Below are positions 53,084 to 62,114 of a stretch of 64,000 nucleotides of DNA, in pieces. The stretch covers positions 124,001 through 188,000 of the forward strand of contig NZ_JALKFT010000007.1 in the NCBI RefSeq assembly GCF_023242945.1, in the 5' to 3' direction. The notes beneath the pieces were generated by a model. It was not told the DNA's origin, did not search any database, and saw nothing but the letters and a program-made list of their open reading frames with translations. Every line of letters starts with the position of its first letter. The stretch's first letter is position 1. Source of the stretch: Frankia umida. GTDB taxonomy: Bacteria > Actinomycetota > Actinomycetes > Frankiales > Frankiaceae. The position numbers were made by a program, and so were the translations under genes.

Positions 53084-53868
53084 CCGCGCGGCGCCTGCTG
53101 CTCGGAGGGCTCGGACCGTTCGGTGTGCTCGGGGGTCGCGCCATCCCCGCGGGCACCGTCCGGGATGTCCGTGTGGTGGCTGCCGTCCAGACCGACGCCG
53201 CGCAGCGACAGCAGCACCGCCAGGACGCCACCGCAGACGATCGCCGAGTCGGCGACGTTGAAGATCGGCCAGTGGTGCAGGTGGACGAAGTCGACGACGT
53301 GGCCACGCAGCGGACCGGGCGCGCGGAAGATCCGGTCGATCAGGTTGCCGATGGCCCCACCGAGCAGGGCACCGAGCACGACCGCCCAACCCGTCGAGCG
53401 CAGCCGGCGGGCGGTGAAGACGACCACGCCGATCACCAGCAGGGCCACCAGGCTCAGCACCACGGTGGACCCGCCGGCGATGCTGAACGCGGCGCCGGAG
53501 TTGCGGGTGAGTTCGAGGTCAAGCACACCCGGGATCACTTCGACCGGGTTGCGGCCCGACAGCTTCGCCACCGCGAGATGCTTGGTGATCACGTCGAGGG
53601 CGATCAGCGCCGCGGCGGTCGCGACCAGCAGGGCGACGGGACGGCGGGCCGCTCCCACCCCCGCCGGGCGGCTGGCGGCGGAGGCGGGGGCACCGCGGCC
53701 GGTGGGATCTTCGGACACGCTGCTCCCGATGCTTGTCGTCGCGCTACCGGCCGGCGCGACACCGGCCGACGCCACACTGGCCGACGCCACACTGGCCGAC
53801 GAGACGCTGGTGGACGAGAGGCTGGCCGACGAGACCCTGGTCGTCCCGATACCTGTCGCCTCCCCCAT
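53080..53868 (-). CDS. lspA: Lipoprotein signal peptidase
   Basis: A 262-residue enzyme that removes lipoprotein signal peptides. The core has LVATAAALIALDVITKHLA, the catalytic Asp in GNLIDR and the second in FNVADSAIVCG, plus four membrane segments. The N-terminal 75 residues are a Ser/Ala/Val repeat tail (SSASVASASVASAG) and the C-terminal 45 residues are hydrophilic, so the protein is about 100 residues longer than usual. It is the first gene of lspA-rluD-51144 and diverges from ileS. Confidence 0.93.
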   Translation of the reverse strand: MGEATGIGTTRVSSASLSSTSVSSASVASASVASAGVAPAGSATTSIGSSVSEDPTGRGAPASAASRPAGVGAARRPVALLVATAAALIALDVITKHLAVAKLSGRNPVEVIPGVLDLELTRNSGAAFSIAGGSTVVLSLVALLVIGVVVFTARRLRSTGWAVVLGALLGGAIGNLIDRIFRAPGPLRGHVVDFVHLHHWPIFNVADSAIVCGGVLAVLLSLRGVGLDGSHHTDIPDGARGDGATPEHTERSEPSEQQAPRG

Positions 53869-53955
53869 CGGGTCCACTTTACGGGCCACCCCGCGGCTTG
53901 CGGACGCCCCACGCCCCACGCGATCCCGACCGGGAGAACTGTCGGCCCGGTCGAC

Positions 53956-53961
53956 TAGACT
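53956..53961 (+). promoter_or_regulatory. Candidate -10 box of the ileS leader
   Basis: TAGACT, eight bases before the likely leader start. No good -35 box was found at the right distance. Confidence 0.35.
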
Positions 53962-53984
53962 CGGTCGTGCGCGACACGGCGTCG

Positions 53985-54245
53985 ATGGGGACGAGTAGCG
54001 GCGAGTGCGGCCCGAGCGAGCCGGGGTTGGTGGAAGCCCGGTGGCCAGCACGTCCGCGAAGATCACCCCTGAGCTGCCGGCAGAACGGAGCCCGCGCCCT
54101 GGCACCTCCCGGTGCCGCGGGCCCTCAGTAGATCCGGTCGTCGCGCGCGTGACGAGAGGCCGCCCGGTCCGCCGTCCTCGCCGTGAGTTCCGCGGCGGTG
54201 CCGGCACCGGGCGTGCAAGGAGGGTGGTACCGCGGTACCCCCGGC
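53985..54245 (+). ncRNA. T-box leader of ileS
   Basis: Stem I shows the typical GAGCGAGCCGGGGTTGGTGG region (54011-54030). An isoleucine specifier ATC is likely at 54058-54061 in GAAGATCACCCC. The T-box sequence GGGTGGTACCGCGG lies at 54222-54235. T-boxes sense uncharged tRNA; in actinobacteria they mostly act on translation of ileS. The specifier position is inferred from spacing, while the T-box core is clear. Confidence 0.88.
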
Positions 54246-54268
54246 TGCCCGTGCGGGCGTCCGGTGGC

Positions 54269-54330
54269 GTCGTCCCTCTGCCTGGGCACCGATGCCCCTG
54301 TCCGGCACCGATGCCAGGCAGAGGGACGAC
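54269..54330 (+). terminator. 17-bp hairpin between T-box and ileS start
   Basis: A perfect 17-bp stem between 54269-54285 and 54314-54330. The loop contains two copies of GGCACCGATGCC partly used by the stem. It ends 40 bases before ATG 54371. It could be a terminator or part of the expression platform. Confidence 0.6.
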
Positions 54331-54370
54331 CAGCCAGCGACGACGACCGAGGAAGACCGGGTCCGCCACG

Positions 54371-57300
54371 ATGAACGACGCCCCACGCACCCCCCGTTAC
54401 GCCCCGCTGCCCGCGCAGGCGGACCTGCCCGCCCTCGAACGCGAGACGCTGGCCCGCTGGCAGGACACGAAGGTCTTCCACCGGTCGCTCGCGGCGAGCG
54501 CCGACCGGCCGCTGTGGCGTTTCTACGAGGGCCCACCGACCGCCAACGGCAAGCCCGGCGCCCACCACGTCGAGGCCCGCGTCTTCAAGGACATCTTCCC
54601 CCGGTACCGCACGATGAAGGGCTACCACGTCCCCCGCCGGGCCGGCTGGGACTGCCACGGCCTGCCCGTCGAGCTCGCCGTCGAGAAGGAACTCGGTTTC
54701 ACCAGCAAGAACGACATCGAGGCGTACGGCATCGCCGAGTTCAACGAGCGCTGCCGCGAGTCGGTGCAGCGCCACGTCGCCGAGTTCGCCGCGATGACCG
54801 AGCGGATGGGCTACTGGGTCGACCTCGACACCGCCTACCGCACCATGGACACCAGCTACATCGAGAGTGTCTGGTGGTCGCTGCGCCAGATCTTCGACAA
54901 GGGCCTGCTGGTCGAGGACTTCCGCGTCACCCCGTACTGCCCGCGGGACGAGACCCCGCTGTCCGACCACGAGGTCTCCCAGGGTTACACCGACGTCGAC
55001 GACCCGTCGGTGTACGTCCGTTTCCCCCTGCTCGCCGACGGGCTTGGCCTGGCCGAGCGGGGCGCGCACCTGCTGGTGTGGACGACCACGCCGTGGACGC
55101 TGGTGTCGAACACGGCCGTCGCCGTGCACCCGGACGTCGAGTACGTGCTGGTCCAGGCCGCCGGCGGCGAGCTGTTCGTCGTCGCCGAGGCGCTGGTGGC
55201 CGCGGCCGTCGGGGAGGATGCCCGTGTCCTCGAGCGCTTCACCGGCCGCGCGCTCGCCGGTGCCCGCTACGAGCGGCCGTTCGACCTGCTCGACGCCGCG
55301 CTGTTCGCCACCGGCACCGGTGTCCCGCACACGGTGGTCACCGCCGCGTACGTCACCACCACCGACGGCACCGGGCTCGTCCACCAGTCCCCCGCGTTCG
55401 GCGCCGAGGACCTCGCCGTCTGCCGGGCCGCCGGGCTTCCGGTGGTCAACCCGGTCGGCCGCGACGGCCGGTTCGTCGCCGACACACCGCTGGTCGGCGG
55501 GCTGTTCTTCAAGGACGCCGACGCACCGCTGAACGCGGACCTGACCGCCCGTGGCCGGCTGTGGCGTGCGCTGACCTACACCCACAGCTACCCGCACTGC
55601 TGGCGCTGCCACACCCCGTTGATCTACTACCCGCTGCCGTCCTGGTACATCCGCACCACCGCGATCCACGACCGTCTGCTCGAGGAGAACGCCCGCACCG
55701 ACTGGCATCCGTCCCGCATCCGTGACGGCCGGTACGGCGAGTGGCTGCGCGGCAACGTCGACTGGGCGCTGTCCCGCAACCGCTACTGGGGCACCCCGCT
55801 GCCGATCTGGCGGTGCGCGGACGACCCGTCCCACCTGGTCTGCGTCGGGTCGCTCGCGGAACTGTCGGAGCTCGCCGGACGCGACCTGACCAGCCTCGAC
55901 CCGCACCGCCCGTTCGTCGACGAGATCACGGTGGCGTGCCGCACCTGCGGGGCGGACGCCCACCGGGTGCCCGAGGTGATCGACGTCTGGTATGACAGCG
56001 GCGCGATGCCGTTCGCCCAGTGGGGTGCCCCGCACCGGGGCGCCGAGGAGTTCGCCCGGCACTACCCGGCGCAGTACATCTGTGAGGCGATCGACCAGAC
56101 CCGCGGCTGGTTCTACACCCTGATGGCGATCGGCACGCTCGTCTTCGACCGCTCGTCCTACGAGACGGTGCTCTGCCTCGGGCTGCTGCTGGACGCCGAG
56201 GGCCGCAAGATGAGCAAGCACGTCGGCAACGTCCTCGACCCGTTCGAACTCTTCGACCGGCACGGCGCGGACGCGGTCCGCTGGCTCATGCTCGCCGGCG
56301 GCTCCCCCTGGTCCGATCGTCGGGTCGGCCACGAGGCGATCGAGGACATCGTCCGCCGCGTCCTGCTCACCTACTGGAACACCGCGTCCTTCTTCGCCCT
56401 CTACGCCGGTGCCGCCGGCTGGCGCCCCTCCACCAGCACGGACACCACCAGCACGGACACCGCCAGCACAGACACCGCCAGCACCACGGCCGCCGGTGAG
56501 ACGGCCCCGGCCGGTGTGTCGGCGCGCCGACACGTCCTGGATCGCTGGGCGCTGTCCGAGCTCGCCGACACCGTCGCCGAGGTGGACGAGGCCCTGGACG
56601 GCTTCGACTCGCTGCGCGCCGGACGACGCATCGCCCGCTTCGTCGACGACCTGTCCAACTGGTACGTGCGCCGTTCCCGCCGCCGTTTCTGGGCCGGCGA
56701 CCCGGACGCCCTGGCCACCCTGCACACCTGCCTGGACGCCCTGACCCGGATCATGGCGCCGTTCACGCCCTTCCTCACCGACTGGCTGTGGGCGCGCCTG
56801 TTCGCCGACACCACCCCGACCACCCCCGACTCCGTGCACCTGACCAGCTGGCCCGAGCTGCCCGCCGACCTGCACTCGGCGCAGCTGTCCGCGCAGATGG
56901 AGCTGGTGCGCCGGATCGTCGAACTCGGCCGGGCGGCCCGCGCGTCCAGTGGTGTGCGCACCCGTCAGCCGCTGACCAGGGCCGTCGTCGGCGCCGCTGC
57001 CTTCGCCACCCTCACCCCCGAACTGCACGCCCAGATCGCCGAGGAGCTCAACGTCGGGACGGTGGAGGCGGCCACGTCCGACCTCGTCGACGTCACCGTG
57101 AAGCCCAACTTCCGCGCCCTCGGCCGTCGCTTCGGCAACCGCACCAAGCCCGTCGCCGCCGCCATCGCCACCGCCGGCGCACCGGTGGACGGCCGCCTCA
57201 CCCTCACCGTGGACGGTGAGACCATCGAGCTCTCCGGCGACGATCTGATCATCACCGAGACCCCCCGGCAGGGCTGGGCCGTCACCGCCGAATCCGGCCT

Positions 57301-57691
57301 GTCCGTCGCCCTCGACCTCGAGATCACCCCCGATCTGGCCCGCGCCGGTGTCGCCCGCGACATCGTCCGCATCCTTCAGGACGCCCGTAAGGCCGCCGGT
57401 CTCGACATCACCGACCGCGTCGACGTCCGGTGGGCGAGCACCCTGGCCCCCACCGCTCTCGCCCTGCGCACCCACAGCCAGACCGTCGCCGAGGAGGTCC
57501 TCGCCGTCACCTTCACCGAGGTCGACCCCGCCGACCTGGCCCCCCTGCCCACTCAGACCACCCCCCTCACCGGCACCAACACCGACCTTGGCGCCGGCAC
57601 CGGTACCGACACCGGCGCCAACAGCGACCTCGGCCTCACGTTCAGCCTGACCCGCGCGACCCTCCCCACCCCGGCCGCCACCGCCAGCTGA
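54371..57691 (+). CDS. ileS: Isoleucyl-tRNA synthetase
   Basis: A 1106-residue class I synthetase. The HIGH-equivalent is GKPGAHHVE near residue 60, the editing domain has WTTTPWTLVSNTA, and KMSKS is KMSKHVGN. The eukaryote-like IleS2 build fits its length. A 27-residue Ser/Thr/Asp insert of 15-base repeats lies before the anticodon-binding domain (STDTASTDTAS), and the C-terminus ends in Thr/Gly/Asp repeats. Both are absent from usual relatives. It is regulated by the T-box upstream and is divergent from lspA. Confidence 0.95.
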   Translation: MNDAPRTPRYAPLPAQADLPALERETLARWQDTKVFHRSLAASADRPLWRFYEGPPTANGKPGAHHVEARVFKDIFPRYRTMKGYHVPRRAGWDCHGLPVELAVEKELGFTSKNDIEAYGIAEFNERCRESVQRHVAEFAAMTERMGYWVDLDTAYRTMDTSYIESVWWSLRQIFDKGLLVEDFRVTPYCPRDETPLSDHEVSQGYTDVDDPSVYVRFPLLADGLGLAERGAHLLVWTTTPWTLVSNTAVAVHPDVEYVLVQAAGGELFVVAEALVAAAVGEDARVLERFTGRALAGARYERPFDLLDAALFATGTGVPHTVVTAAYVTTTDGTGLVHQSPAFGAEDLAVCRAAGLPVVNPVGRDGRFVADTPLVGGLFFKDADAPLNADLTARGRLWRALTYTHSYPHCWRCHTPLIYYPLPSWYIRTTAIHDRLLEENARTDWHPSRIRDGRYGEWLRGNVDWALSRNRYWGTPLPIWRCADDPSHLVCVGSLAELSELAGRDLTSLDPHRPFVDEITVACRTCGADAHRVPEVIDVWYDSGAMPFAQWGAPHRGAEEFARHYPAQYICEAIDQTRGWFYTLMAIGTLVFDRSSYETVLCLGLLLDAEGRKMSKHVGNVLDPFELFDRHGADAVRWLMLAGGSPWSDRRVGHEAIEDIVRRVLLTYWNTASFFALYAGAAGWRPSTSTDTTSTDTASTDTASTTAAGETAPAGVSARRHVLDRWALSELADTVAEVDEALDGFDSLRAGRRIARFVDDLSNWYVRRSRRRFWAGDPDALATLHTCLDALTRIMAPFTPFLTDWLWARLFADTTPTTPDSVHLTSWPELPADLHSAQLSAQMELVRRIVELGRAARASSGVRTRQPLTRAVVGAAAFATLTPELHAQIAEELNVGTVEAATSDLVDVTVKPNFRALGRRFGNRTKPVAAAIATAGAPVDGRLTLTVDGETIELSGDDLIITETPRQGWAVTAESGLSVALDLEITPDLARAGVARDIVRILQDARKAAGLDITDRVDVRWASTLAPTALALRTHSQTVAEEVLAVTFTEVDPADLAPLPTQTTPLTGTNTDLGAGTGTDTGANSDLGLTFSLTRATLPTPAATAS

Positions 57692-58149
57692 CCGGCGCTG
57701 CGGCGCTGCGGCGCTGCGGCCGCCATGTCCCAGCGCAGCGCAGCTGCCGAGGGTTGTAAGGGCGCGTGCCGAGGGTTGTTCGGGCAGTCGAGGCCGATTT
57801 CCCGAACAACCCTCGGCACGCCATGATCTTCATCGCGAGCCACGGCCGCAGGCGTGCTCGTTGCCCCAGCGGCATGACCCGACAGCCGCACCTGTCCGGC
57901 CGTACCGAGCGCCCGGCAGACGGTGATCAGATCGTGCTGAGGGCTGGCGACCCGTTGGCCCCTCGTACATCCAGGGGCTGGCGCGGTCAGGGTGACATCT
58001 CGTGGATGACAGAGATGGTCGAGGAGCCACGGGAAGCGGCCCGGGCGAATCCCGGGGGAGGATCATTTTCGGATACCCGAAGCAACCGCTGCACCACAGG
58101 ACGACCCGGGCGGCGGGCGGGATCGCGGCGCACCCTCGCGCCGCGATGT
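57692..58149. other. Intergenic region with the palindromic repeat
   Basis: Contains GCGCTGCGG in three tandem copies (57696-57722), the repeat hairpin at 57765-57820, and no supported gene. The region right of 57830 is GC-rich noise with short open frames. Confidence 0.5.
57765..57820. repeat. 20-bp perfect palindromic repeat after ileS
   Basis: CGTGCCGAGGGTTGTTCGGG (57765-57784) and its complement (57801-57820), with a 16-base loop. A partial third copy lies at 57745-57758. The same motif is found at 33221-33297. It may end ileS transcription. Confidence 0.85.
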
Positions 58150-58308
58150 TCAGGGAGCGGGGGTTCGGCGCAGGGCGCCCAGGGGTAGAAGAGCCCACGC
58201 GACCAGAACGACGATCACGGACGCGTAGACGAAGCCGCTGCTGGCGACGATACCCAGCACAGCCAGCACCAGGCCGACCGCGAGCAACGCGCCACAGAGC
58301 GTCAACAC
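58150..58308 (-). CDS. 52-residue two-helix membrane protein
   Basis: Too short for usual ORF cut-offs. The two hydrophobic segments are LLAVGLVLAVLGIVASSGF and ASVIVVLVAWALLPLG, followed by a basic end (LRRTPAP). GTG 58308 follows AAGGAG with eight bases between, a very good site. It lies 179 bases downstream of divIVA on the same strand and may be the last gene of the division cluster. The function is unknown. Confidence 0.7.
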   Translation of the reverse strand: MLTLCGALLAVGLVLAVLGIVASSGFVYASVIVVLVAWALLPLGALRRTPAP

Positions 58309-58487
58309 GCGGCAGACTCCTTCACAGTGTCAGGCACAGCCATCCAGCACGCGGCGCGCTCAGCCGGCCCGTCCGTCAGGTCGAAACCACCGACGGAACC
58401 GAGAGCGCCAAGCCGGGGTGCGTCGGGGCGTGCCGAGCCCCCGAGCTCAACCGGAAGCCCGAGGCCGGGGCCGGGGCGCCGGGGGCG

Positions 58488-59468
58488 TCAGTACTCCTGG
58501 ATGCCGGGGCCGTCGCGGCGGGCGGGGTCGAGGTCGGGGCGGCCGTGGCCGTTGTCGCGGGCCATCGCGCCGGCGGGCATGGGGGGGCCGGGGGGGAAGG
58601 TCGGCTGGTGGCCGGGGCTCTGCGGAACACCGCCCTGACCGGGGCCGGGGCCCGGGCCCATGCTGACGGCGGTGGGCGCCGGGGTGGGGGCGCCGGGGTT
58701 GAGGCCGGGGCGCTGTGGGGCGCCGGCGCCGACGGCGGGCTGGGTCGGCATGCCGTCGAGGTCGCGCAGCTGCATCTCGAGGTAGGCACGCAGGCGGGTG
58801 CGGTACTCGCGTTCGAAGGCGCGCAGCTGTTCCACCTGGCCCTCGAGGCGACGCTTGTCCTCCTCCAGGCCGCCGAGCTGCTCGGCGACGTGGGCGCGGG
58901 CCTCGCCGATGATGCGGTCGGCGTCGGCGCGGGCGTCGCGGCGGGCACGCTCGGACTCGGCGCGGGCTTCCCGCAGGGCCTCGTCGGCGGTGCGCTGGGC
59001 CAGGACGAGCGTGCGGGCGACGCGCTGCTCGATCTCGGCCTCGCTGGCCTGGCTGGGGCCGGTGCGGGCGAGGGCGCCGCCCTGACCGACGGCGGGGATG
59101 ACCGTGGTCGGCGCGCCACCCTGCTGGGGCTGGGGGGGCTGCGGGCCGGTGGGGGGTGCGGCGGCGCGCTCACGGGCGGCCTGAGCGGCCTGGGCCTGCA
59201 ACTGCGCGATCTGGCGACGGGACTCGTCCACCTGACGGCGCAGGCCCTGGTTCTCCTCCAGGATCTGCGCGGGCACCGCGGGCCCTCCGCCACCGGAGCG
59301 GCGGGCCTCGTCGAGCTGGCGACGCAGGTCGCTGTTCTCGTCGAGCAGCCGGGTCAGTTCCGCTTCGACCTCGTCAAGGAAGGTGTCGACCTCATCCTCG
59401 TTGTAGCCGGTGCGAAACCGCGTCGGACTGAAGACCTTGTTCTGTACGTCCTGTGGTGTCAGAGCCAC
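58488..59468 (-). CDS. divIVA: DivIVA/Wag31 polar growth protein
   Basis: A 326-residue coiled-coil protein that marks poles and septa and guides tip growth. The N-terminal lipid-binding domain has LTPQDVQNKVF and YNEDEVDTFLDEVE. A coiled coil with a Gln/Ala/Pro interruption (residues 85-130) continues to about residue 250, and the C-terminus is Pro/Gly-rich. I chose GTG 59468 because GAGGAGG lies five bases upstream; the frame to 59552 is open but unlike the family. Confidence 0.94.
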   Translation of the reverse strand: MALTPQDVQNKVFSPTRFRTGYNEDEVDTFLDEVEAELTRLLDENSDLRRQLDEARRSGGGGPAVPAQILEENQGLRRQVDESRRQIAQLQAQAAQAARERAAAPPTGPQPPQPQQGGAPTTVIPAVGQGGALARTGPSQASEAEIEQRVARTLVLAQRTADEALREARAESERARRDARADADRIIGEARAHVAEQLGGLEEDKRRLEGQVEQLRAFEREYRTRLRAYLEMQLRDLDGMPTQPAVGAGAPQRPGLNPGAPTPAPTAVSMGPGPGPGQGGVPQSPGHQPTFPPGPPMPAGAMARDNGHGRPDLDPARRDGPGIQEY

Positions 59469-59561
59469 GTCGCCTCCTCGTGCGGCATCGCCGCTCCCCG
59501 AAGAGAGGGCGGTCTGCGGGCAGTCTCCCGCGCCCGCGTTCGCGGTGTGCACACAACCCCG

Positions 59562-59924
59562 TTACAGCTTCTGGGCGTAGCTTCGCAACACGACGATCAC
59601 TAGAAACAGCACCAGAAAGCCGAGGTCAAGTTGGACACTACCCACCCTCAACGGAGGCAGGATGCGCCGGATGAACCGTAACGGGGGGTCAGTCACCGTG
59701 TACACAGCTTCGAAGATCACCAACAGCGGCCCGGTGGGGCGGAACGAGCGGCCGAGGACGAGTACCAGGTCCGTGATCCAACGCGCGATCAGGAACAGAA
59801 GGTAGACCAGCAGCAGCCACGAGAGCAGCTGTCCTAGCGTGCTGATGGCACCCTCTCCTGTGAACCAGGGGGACGCGACCAGCTCGCGAACCCCGTCATG
59901 ACTGGTTGTAGAACCCACCCTCAC
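59562..59924 (-). CDS. YggT-family membrane protein
   Basis: At most 120 residues. Two hydrophobic helices (LSWLLLVYLLFLIARWITDL and LDLGFLVLFLVIVVLRS) enclose DPPLRFIRRILPPLRVG, the YggT signature. The start is uncertain: GTG 59924 and 59918 overlap sepF, while GGAGAGG stands just before an Ile codon (ATC) where relatives start. The position between sepF and divIVA is standard in Gram-positives. The function is unknown; a link to division or ion balance is suggested by synteny. Confidence 0.85.
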   Translation of the reverse strand: MRVGSTTSHDGVRELVASPWFTGEGAISTLGQLLSWLLLVYLLFLIARWITDLVLVLGRSFRPTGPLLVIFEAVYTVTDPPLRFIRRILPPLRVGSVQLDLGFLVLFLVIVVLRSYAQKL

Positions 59925-60456
59925 GGATGCGTCGCTTGTCCGTCTCGGTGACCTCGACGTTGTGCGGCGAGAGGAGGAAGACCTTGTTGGTCACCTTCTC
60001 GATGTCACCACGCAACCCGAAGATCAGCCCGGCGGCGAAGTCGACCAGCCGCTTGGCGTCGACATCGTCCATGTCGGTGAGGTTCATGATAACGGGCGTG
60101 CCGTCCCTGAACTCCTCACCGATCTGGCGAGCCTCATTGTAGCTACGTGGCTGGAGCGTCGTGATCCGGTAGGGGTGTGGCTCCTCGACGGGGGCCACCC
60201 GGCGCACCGGCACGGGTCCGGTGGGGCGAAGCGGTTCGACCGGTGGACGACGTGGCATGGCGACCGACTCCTCCCGTGCGTCGATCCGGCGGACCGAGCG
60301 GTCCATCGGAACCGGATCATGCACCATTCGGCGATCGTCAAGACGCCGATCGTCATGGTCTACCGCACGACCGTCGTCGTCGTAGTCGTCATCGAGATAG
60401 TCGTCGTCCTCCTCGGCCAGACCGAGGTAGACCATCGCCCTGCGCCCGAGCCCCAT
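59896..60456 (-). CDS. sepF: Cell division protein SepF
   Basis: A 186-residue protein that bundles FtsZ filaments and tethers them to the membrane. It has an N-terminal amphipathic segment (MGLGRRAMVYLGL), a long Asp/Arg spacer (YLDDDYDDDGRAVDHDDRR), and the SepF core with PRSYNEARQIGEEFRDG and GDIEKVTNKVFLLSPHNV. I chose ATG 60456 because it begins with the known membrane-binding helix; the frame is open to 60567. It lies 10 bases after yggS. Confidence 0.94.
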   Translation of the reverse strand: MGLGRRAMVYLGLAEEDDDYLDDDYDDDGRAVDHDDRRLDDRRMVHDPVPMDRSVRRIDAREESVAMPRRPPVEPLRPTGPVPVRRVAPVEEPHPYRITTLQPRSYNEARQIGEEFRDGTPVIMNLTDMDDVDAKRLVDFAAGLIFGLRGDIEKVTNKVFLLSPHNVEVTETDKRRIREGGFYNQS

Positions 60457-60466
60457 GGGCGCGACT

Positions 60467-61363
60467 CTAAGGGACACCAGGCCGTTCACCGAACAAAGCG
60501 GTCCCGATCCGTAGGTGTGTCGCGCCCTCGGCGATGGCCGACTCGAGATCTCCTGACATGCCGGCACTGATCACCGTGGCTCCAGGGTGGTCTCTGACCA
60601 GGCGTTCCGCGACGTTCCGCAGACGGGCAAATGCGCCACGTGGTGACTCACCACGTGGCGCAACCGCCATCACCCCGCGCAGTGTCAGCCCGGGTGCCCG
60701 CGCGACGAGATCGGCGAGCTCGCTGACGGCGCCCGGATCGATGCCGCCACGGCCCGAAACGGCAACCCCACTCGAATCCGCCCCACTGGAGGCCCTCGGG
60801 GGGTCCAACGAGATCTGCAGGCAGACCGACAGTGGCCGGCCACGCTCGACCGCGGCCCGTGACAGGCCGTCCACCAGGGCCGCACGGTCCACAGACTGCA
60901 CCCAGTCCGCCCAACGGAGCACGGATCTGGCCTTGTTGCGCTGGAGTTGTCCCACGAAGTGCCACACCGGCCGGTCGGGCACCGCCAGCCCGGCGCCCGG
61001 CGTCGACGCCGCCTTCGCCGGGTCCGCCGCCGCCCCCGCCCCCGCCTCGGGTCCCCCCGCTCGTGGCGCACCGCCCCCAAGGAGCTGGTGTGTGACGAGG
61101 TTCACCTTGGGTCCGGCCTCCTGCTCCCGGTTCTCCGCGAAGTCGCGCAGGCCAAGAGTGTGCAGGATCACGGCGTCCTCGGCCGGATAGGTCTTGCTGA
61201 CCGCGACAAGAGTGAGCTCGGCGGGGTCTCGTCCGGCGGCGACGGCCGCGGTGGCGATCCGCTCCCGCACCGCGGCCAGCCGGCCAGCAAGATCCGCCCG
61301 GCGCCGTTCGTCGGCGTGGCGTGGCTGGTCGGCGTGGTGCGCTGGTCTGGCGGCGTCCGTCAT
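60467..61363 (-). CDS. yggS: Pyridoxal-phosphate homeostasis protein YggS
   Basis: A 298-residue PLP-binding alanine-racemase-like protein. The lysine is in LVAVSKTYPA, NREQEAGPKV follows, and the phosphate-binding end is MSGDLESAIAEGATHLRIGTALFG in pieces. A Gly/Ala-rich insert of about 30 residues (GAGAAADPAKAASTPGAG) is unusual. ATG 61363 overlaps the pgeF stop (ATGA). It lies in the standard ftsZ-pgeF-yggS-sepF order. Confidence 0.93.
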   Translation of the reverse strand: MTDAARPAHHADQPRHADERRRADLAGRLAAVRERIATAAVAAGRDPAELTLVAVSKTYPAEDAVILHTLGLRDFAENREQEAGPKVNLVTHQLLGGGAPRAGGPEAGAGAAADPAKAASTPGAGLAVPDRPVWHFVGQLQRNKARSVLRWADWVQSVDRAALVDGLSRAAVERGRPLSVCLQISLDPPRASSGADSSGVAVSGRGGIDPGAVSELADLVARAPGLTLRGVMAVAPRGESPRGAFARLRNVAERLVRDHPGATVISAGMSGDLESAIAEGATHLRIGTALFGERPGVP

Positions 61364-62091
61364 GACGGCAGCCAGGCGAGGCCGGCGAAGCGGCCGGTTC
61401 GTCCGTCGCGGCGGTAGGAGTAGAGCGAGAAGTCCTCGGCCGGACACCGAGCGGACACCGCGACGCGAGTCACACCCATCCTGGTGAGCTGGCCGAGGAT
61501 GCCGGCCCGCAGATCGATGGCCGCACTGCCCTGCCGGGTGTGGGCCGCGCTGCCCGGCACGAGACGTTCGACCTCGGCGCGCAGCGGCGCCGGAACCTCG
61601 TAGCAGCCCGCGCACACGCATGGCCCGATGGTGACCTCGAGCTGGTCGGGGCGGGCCCCCAGATCGGTCAGCGCCTCGACCGTCGCGCCGATGACGCCCT
61701 CGGCCATGCCCACCCGGCCGGCGTGGGCGACCCCGACCGCGGTCGGCGCCTCGAACAGCACCGGTGCGCAGTCGGCGACCATCACCGCGAGTGCGAGCCC
61801 AGGCACATCGGTGACCAGCGCGTCCGCCTCGGGCGGCGGCCCGGGCTCGCGCACCAGCGCGACCTGGCGACCATGGACCTGGCGCATGTACCGGACCGGC
61901 ACGCCCAGCCGGGCGGCCAGCCGAGCCCGGTTGGCCGCCACCGCGTCCGCGTCATCCCCGACATGGTCGCCGAGGTTGAGCCCACCGACCACGTCGGGCC
62001 GGCCGGCCGCGTCGAGCCCGGTGGCGGTGTCGGGCCCGCCGAAGGGTGGTGCGCTGACCCCGCCCGCCCGGGTCGTCACGAGAACCGGCAT
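61360..62091 (-). CDS. pgeF: Polyphenol oxidase/laccase-domain protein (YfiH)
   Basis: A 243-residue protein. Copper or zinc ligands are in MRQVHGRQ (His), MVADCAPVL (Cys) and VAHAGRVGM (His); the usual HAGWRG reads HAGRVG. Relatives act as purine nucleosidases or peptidoglycan editing factor (PgeF), removing misplaced L-Ser from precursors. It lies 23 bases downstream of ftsZ and overlaps yggS by four bases. Confidence 0.92.
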   Translation of the reverse strand: MPVLVTTRAGGVSAPPFGGPDTATGLDAAGRPDVVGGLNLGDHVGDDADAVAANRARLAARLGVPVRYMRQVHGRQVALVREPGPPPEADALVTDVPGLALAVMVADCAPVLFEAPTAVGVAHAGRVGMAEGVIGATVEALTDLGARPDQLEVTIGPCVCAGCYEVPAPLRAEVERLVPGSAAHTRQGSAAIDLRAGILGQLTRMGVTRVAVSARCPAEDFSLYSYRRDGRTGRFAGLAWLPS

Positions 62092-62114
62092 GGCCGGGGT
62101 CTCCCCTGGGTCGG

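Noticed and set aside
54125..57475. A 1116-codon open frame opposite ileS
   Set aside because: It is an antisense shadow of ileS caused by GC-rich third positions; the translation is Val/Gly/Arg-rich without motifs.
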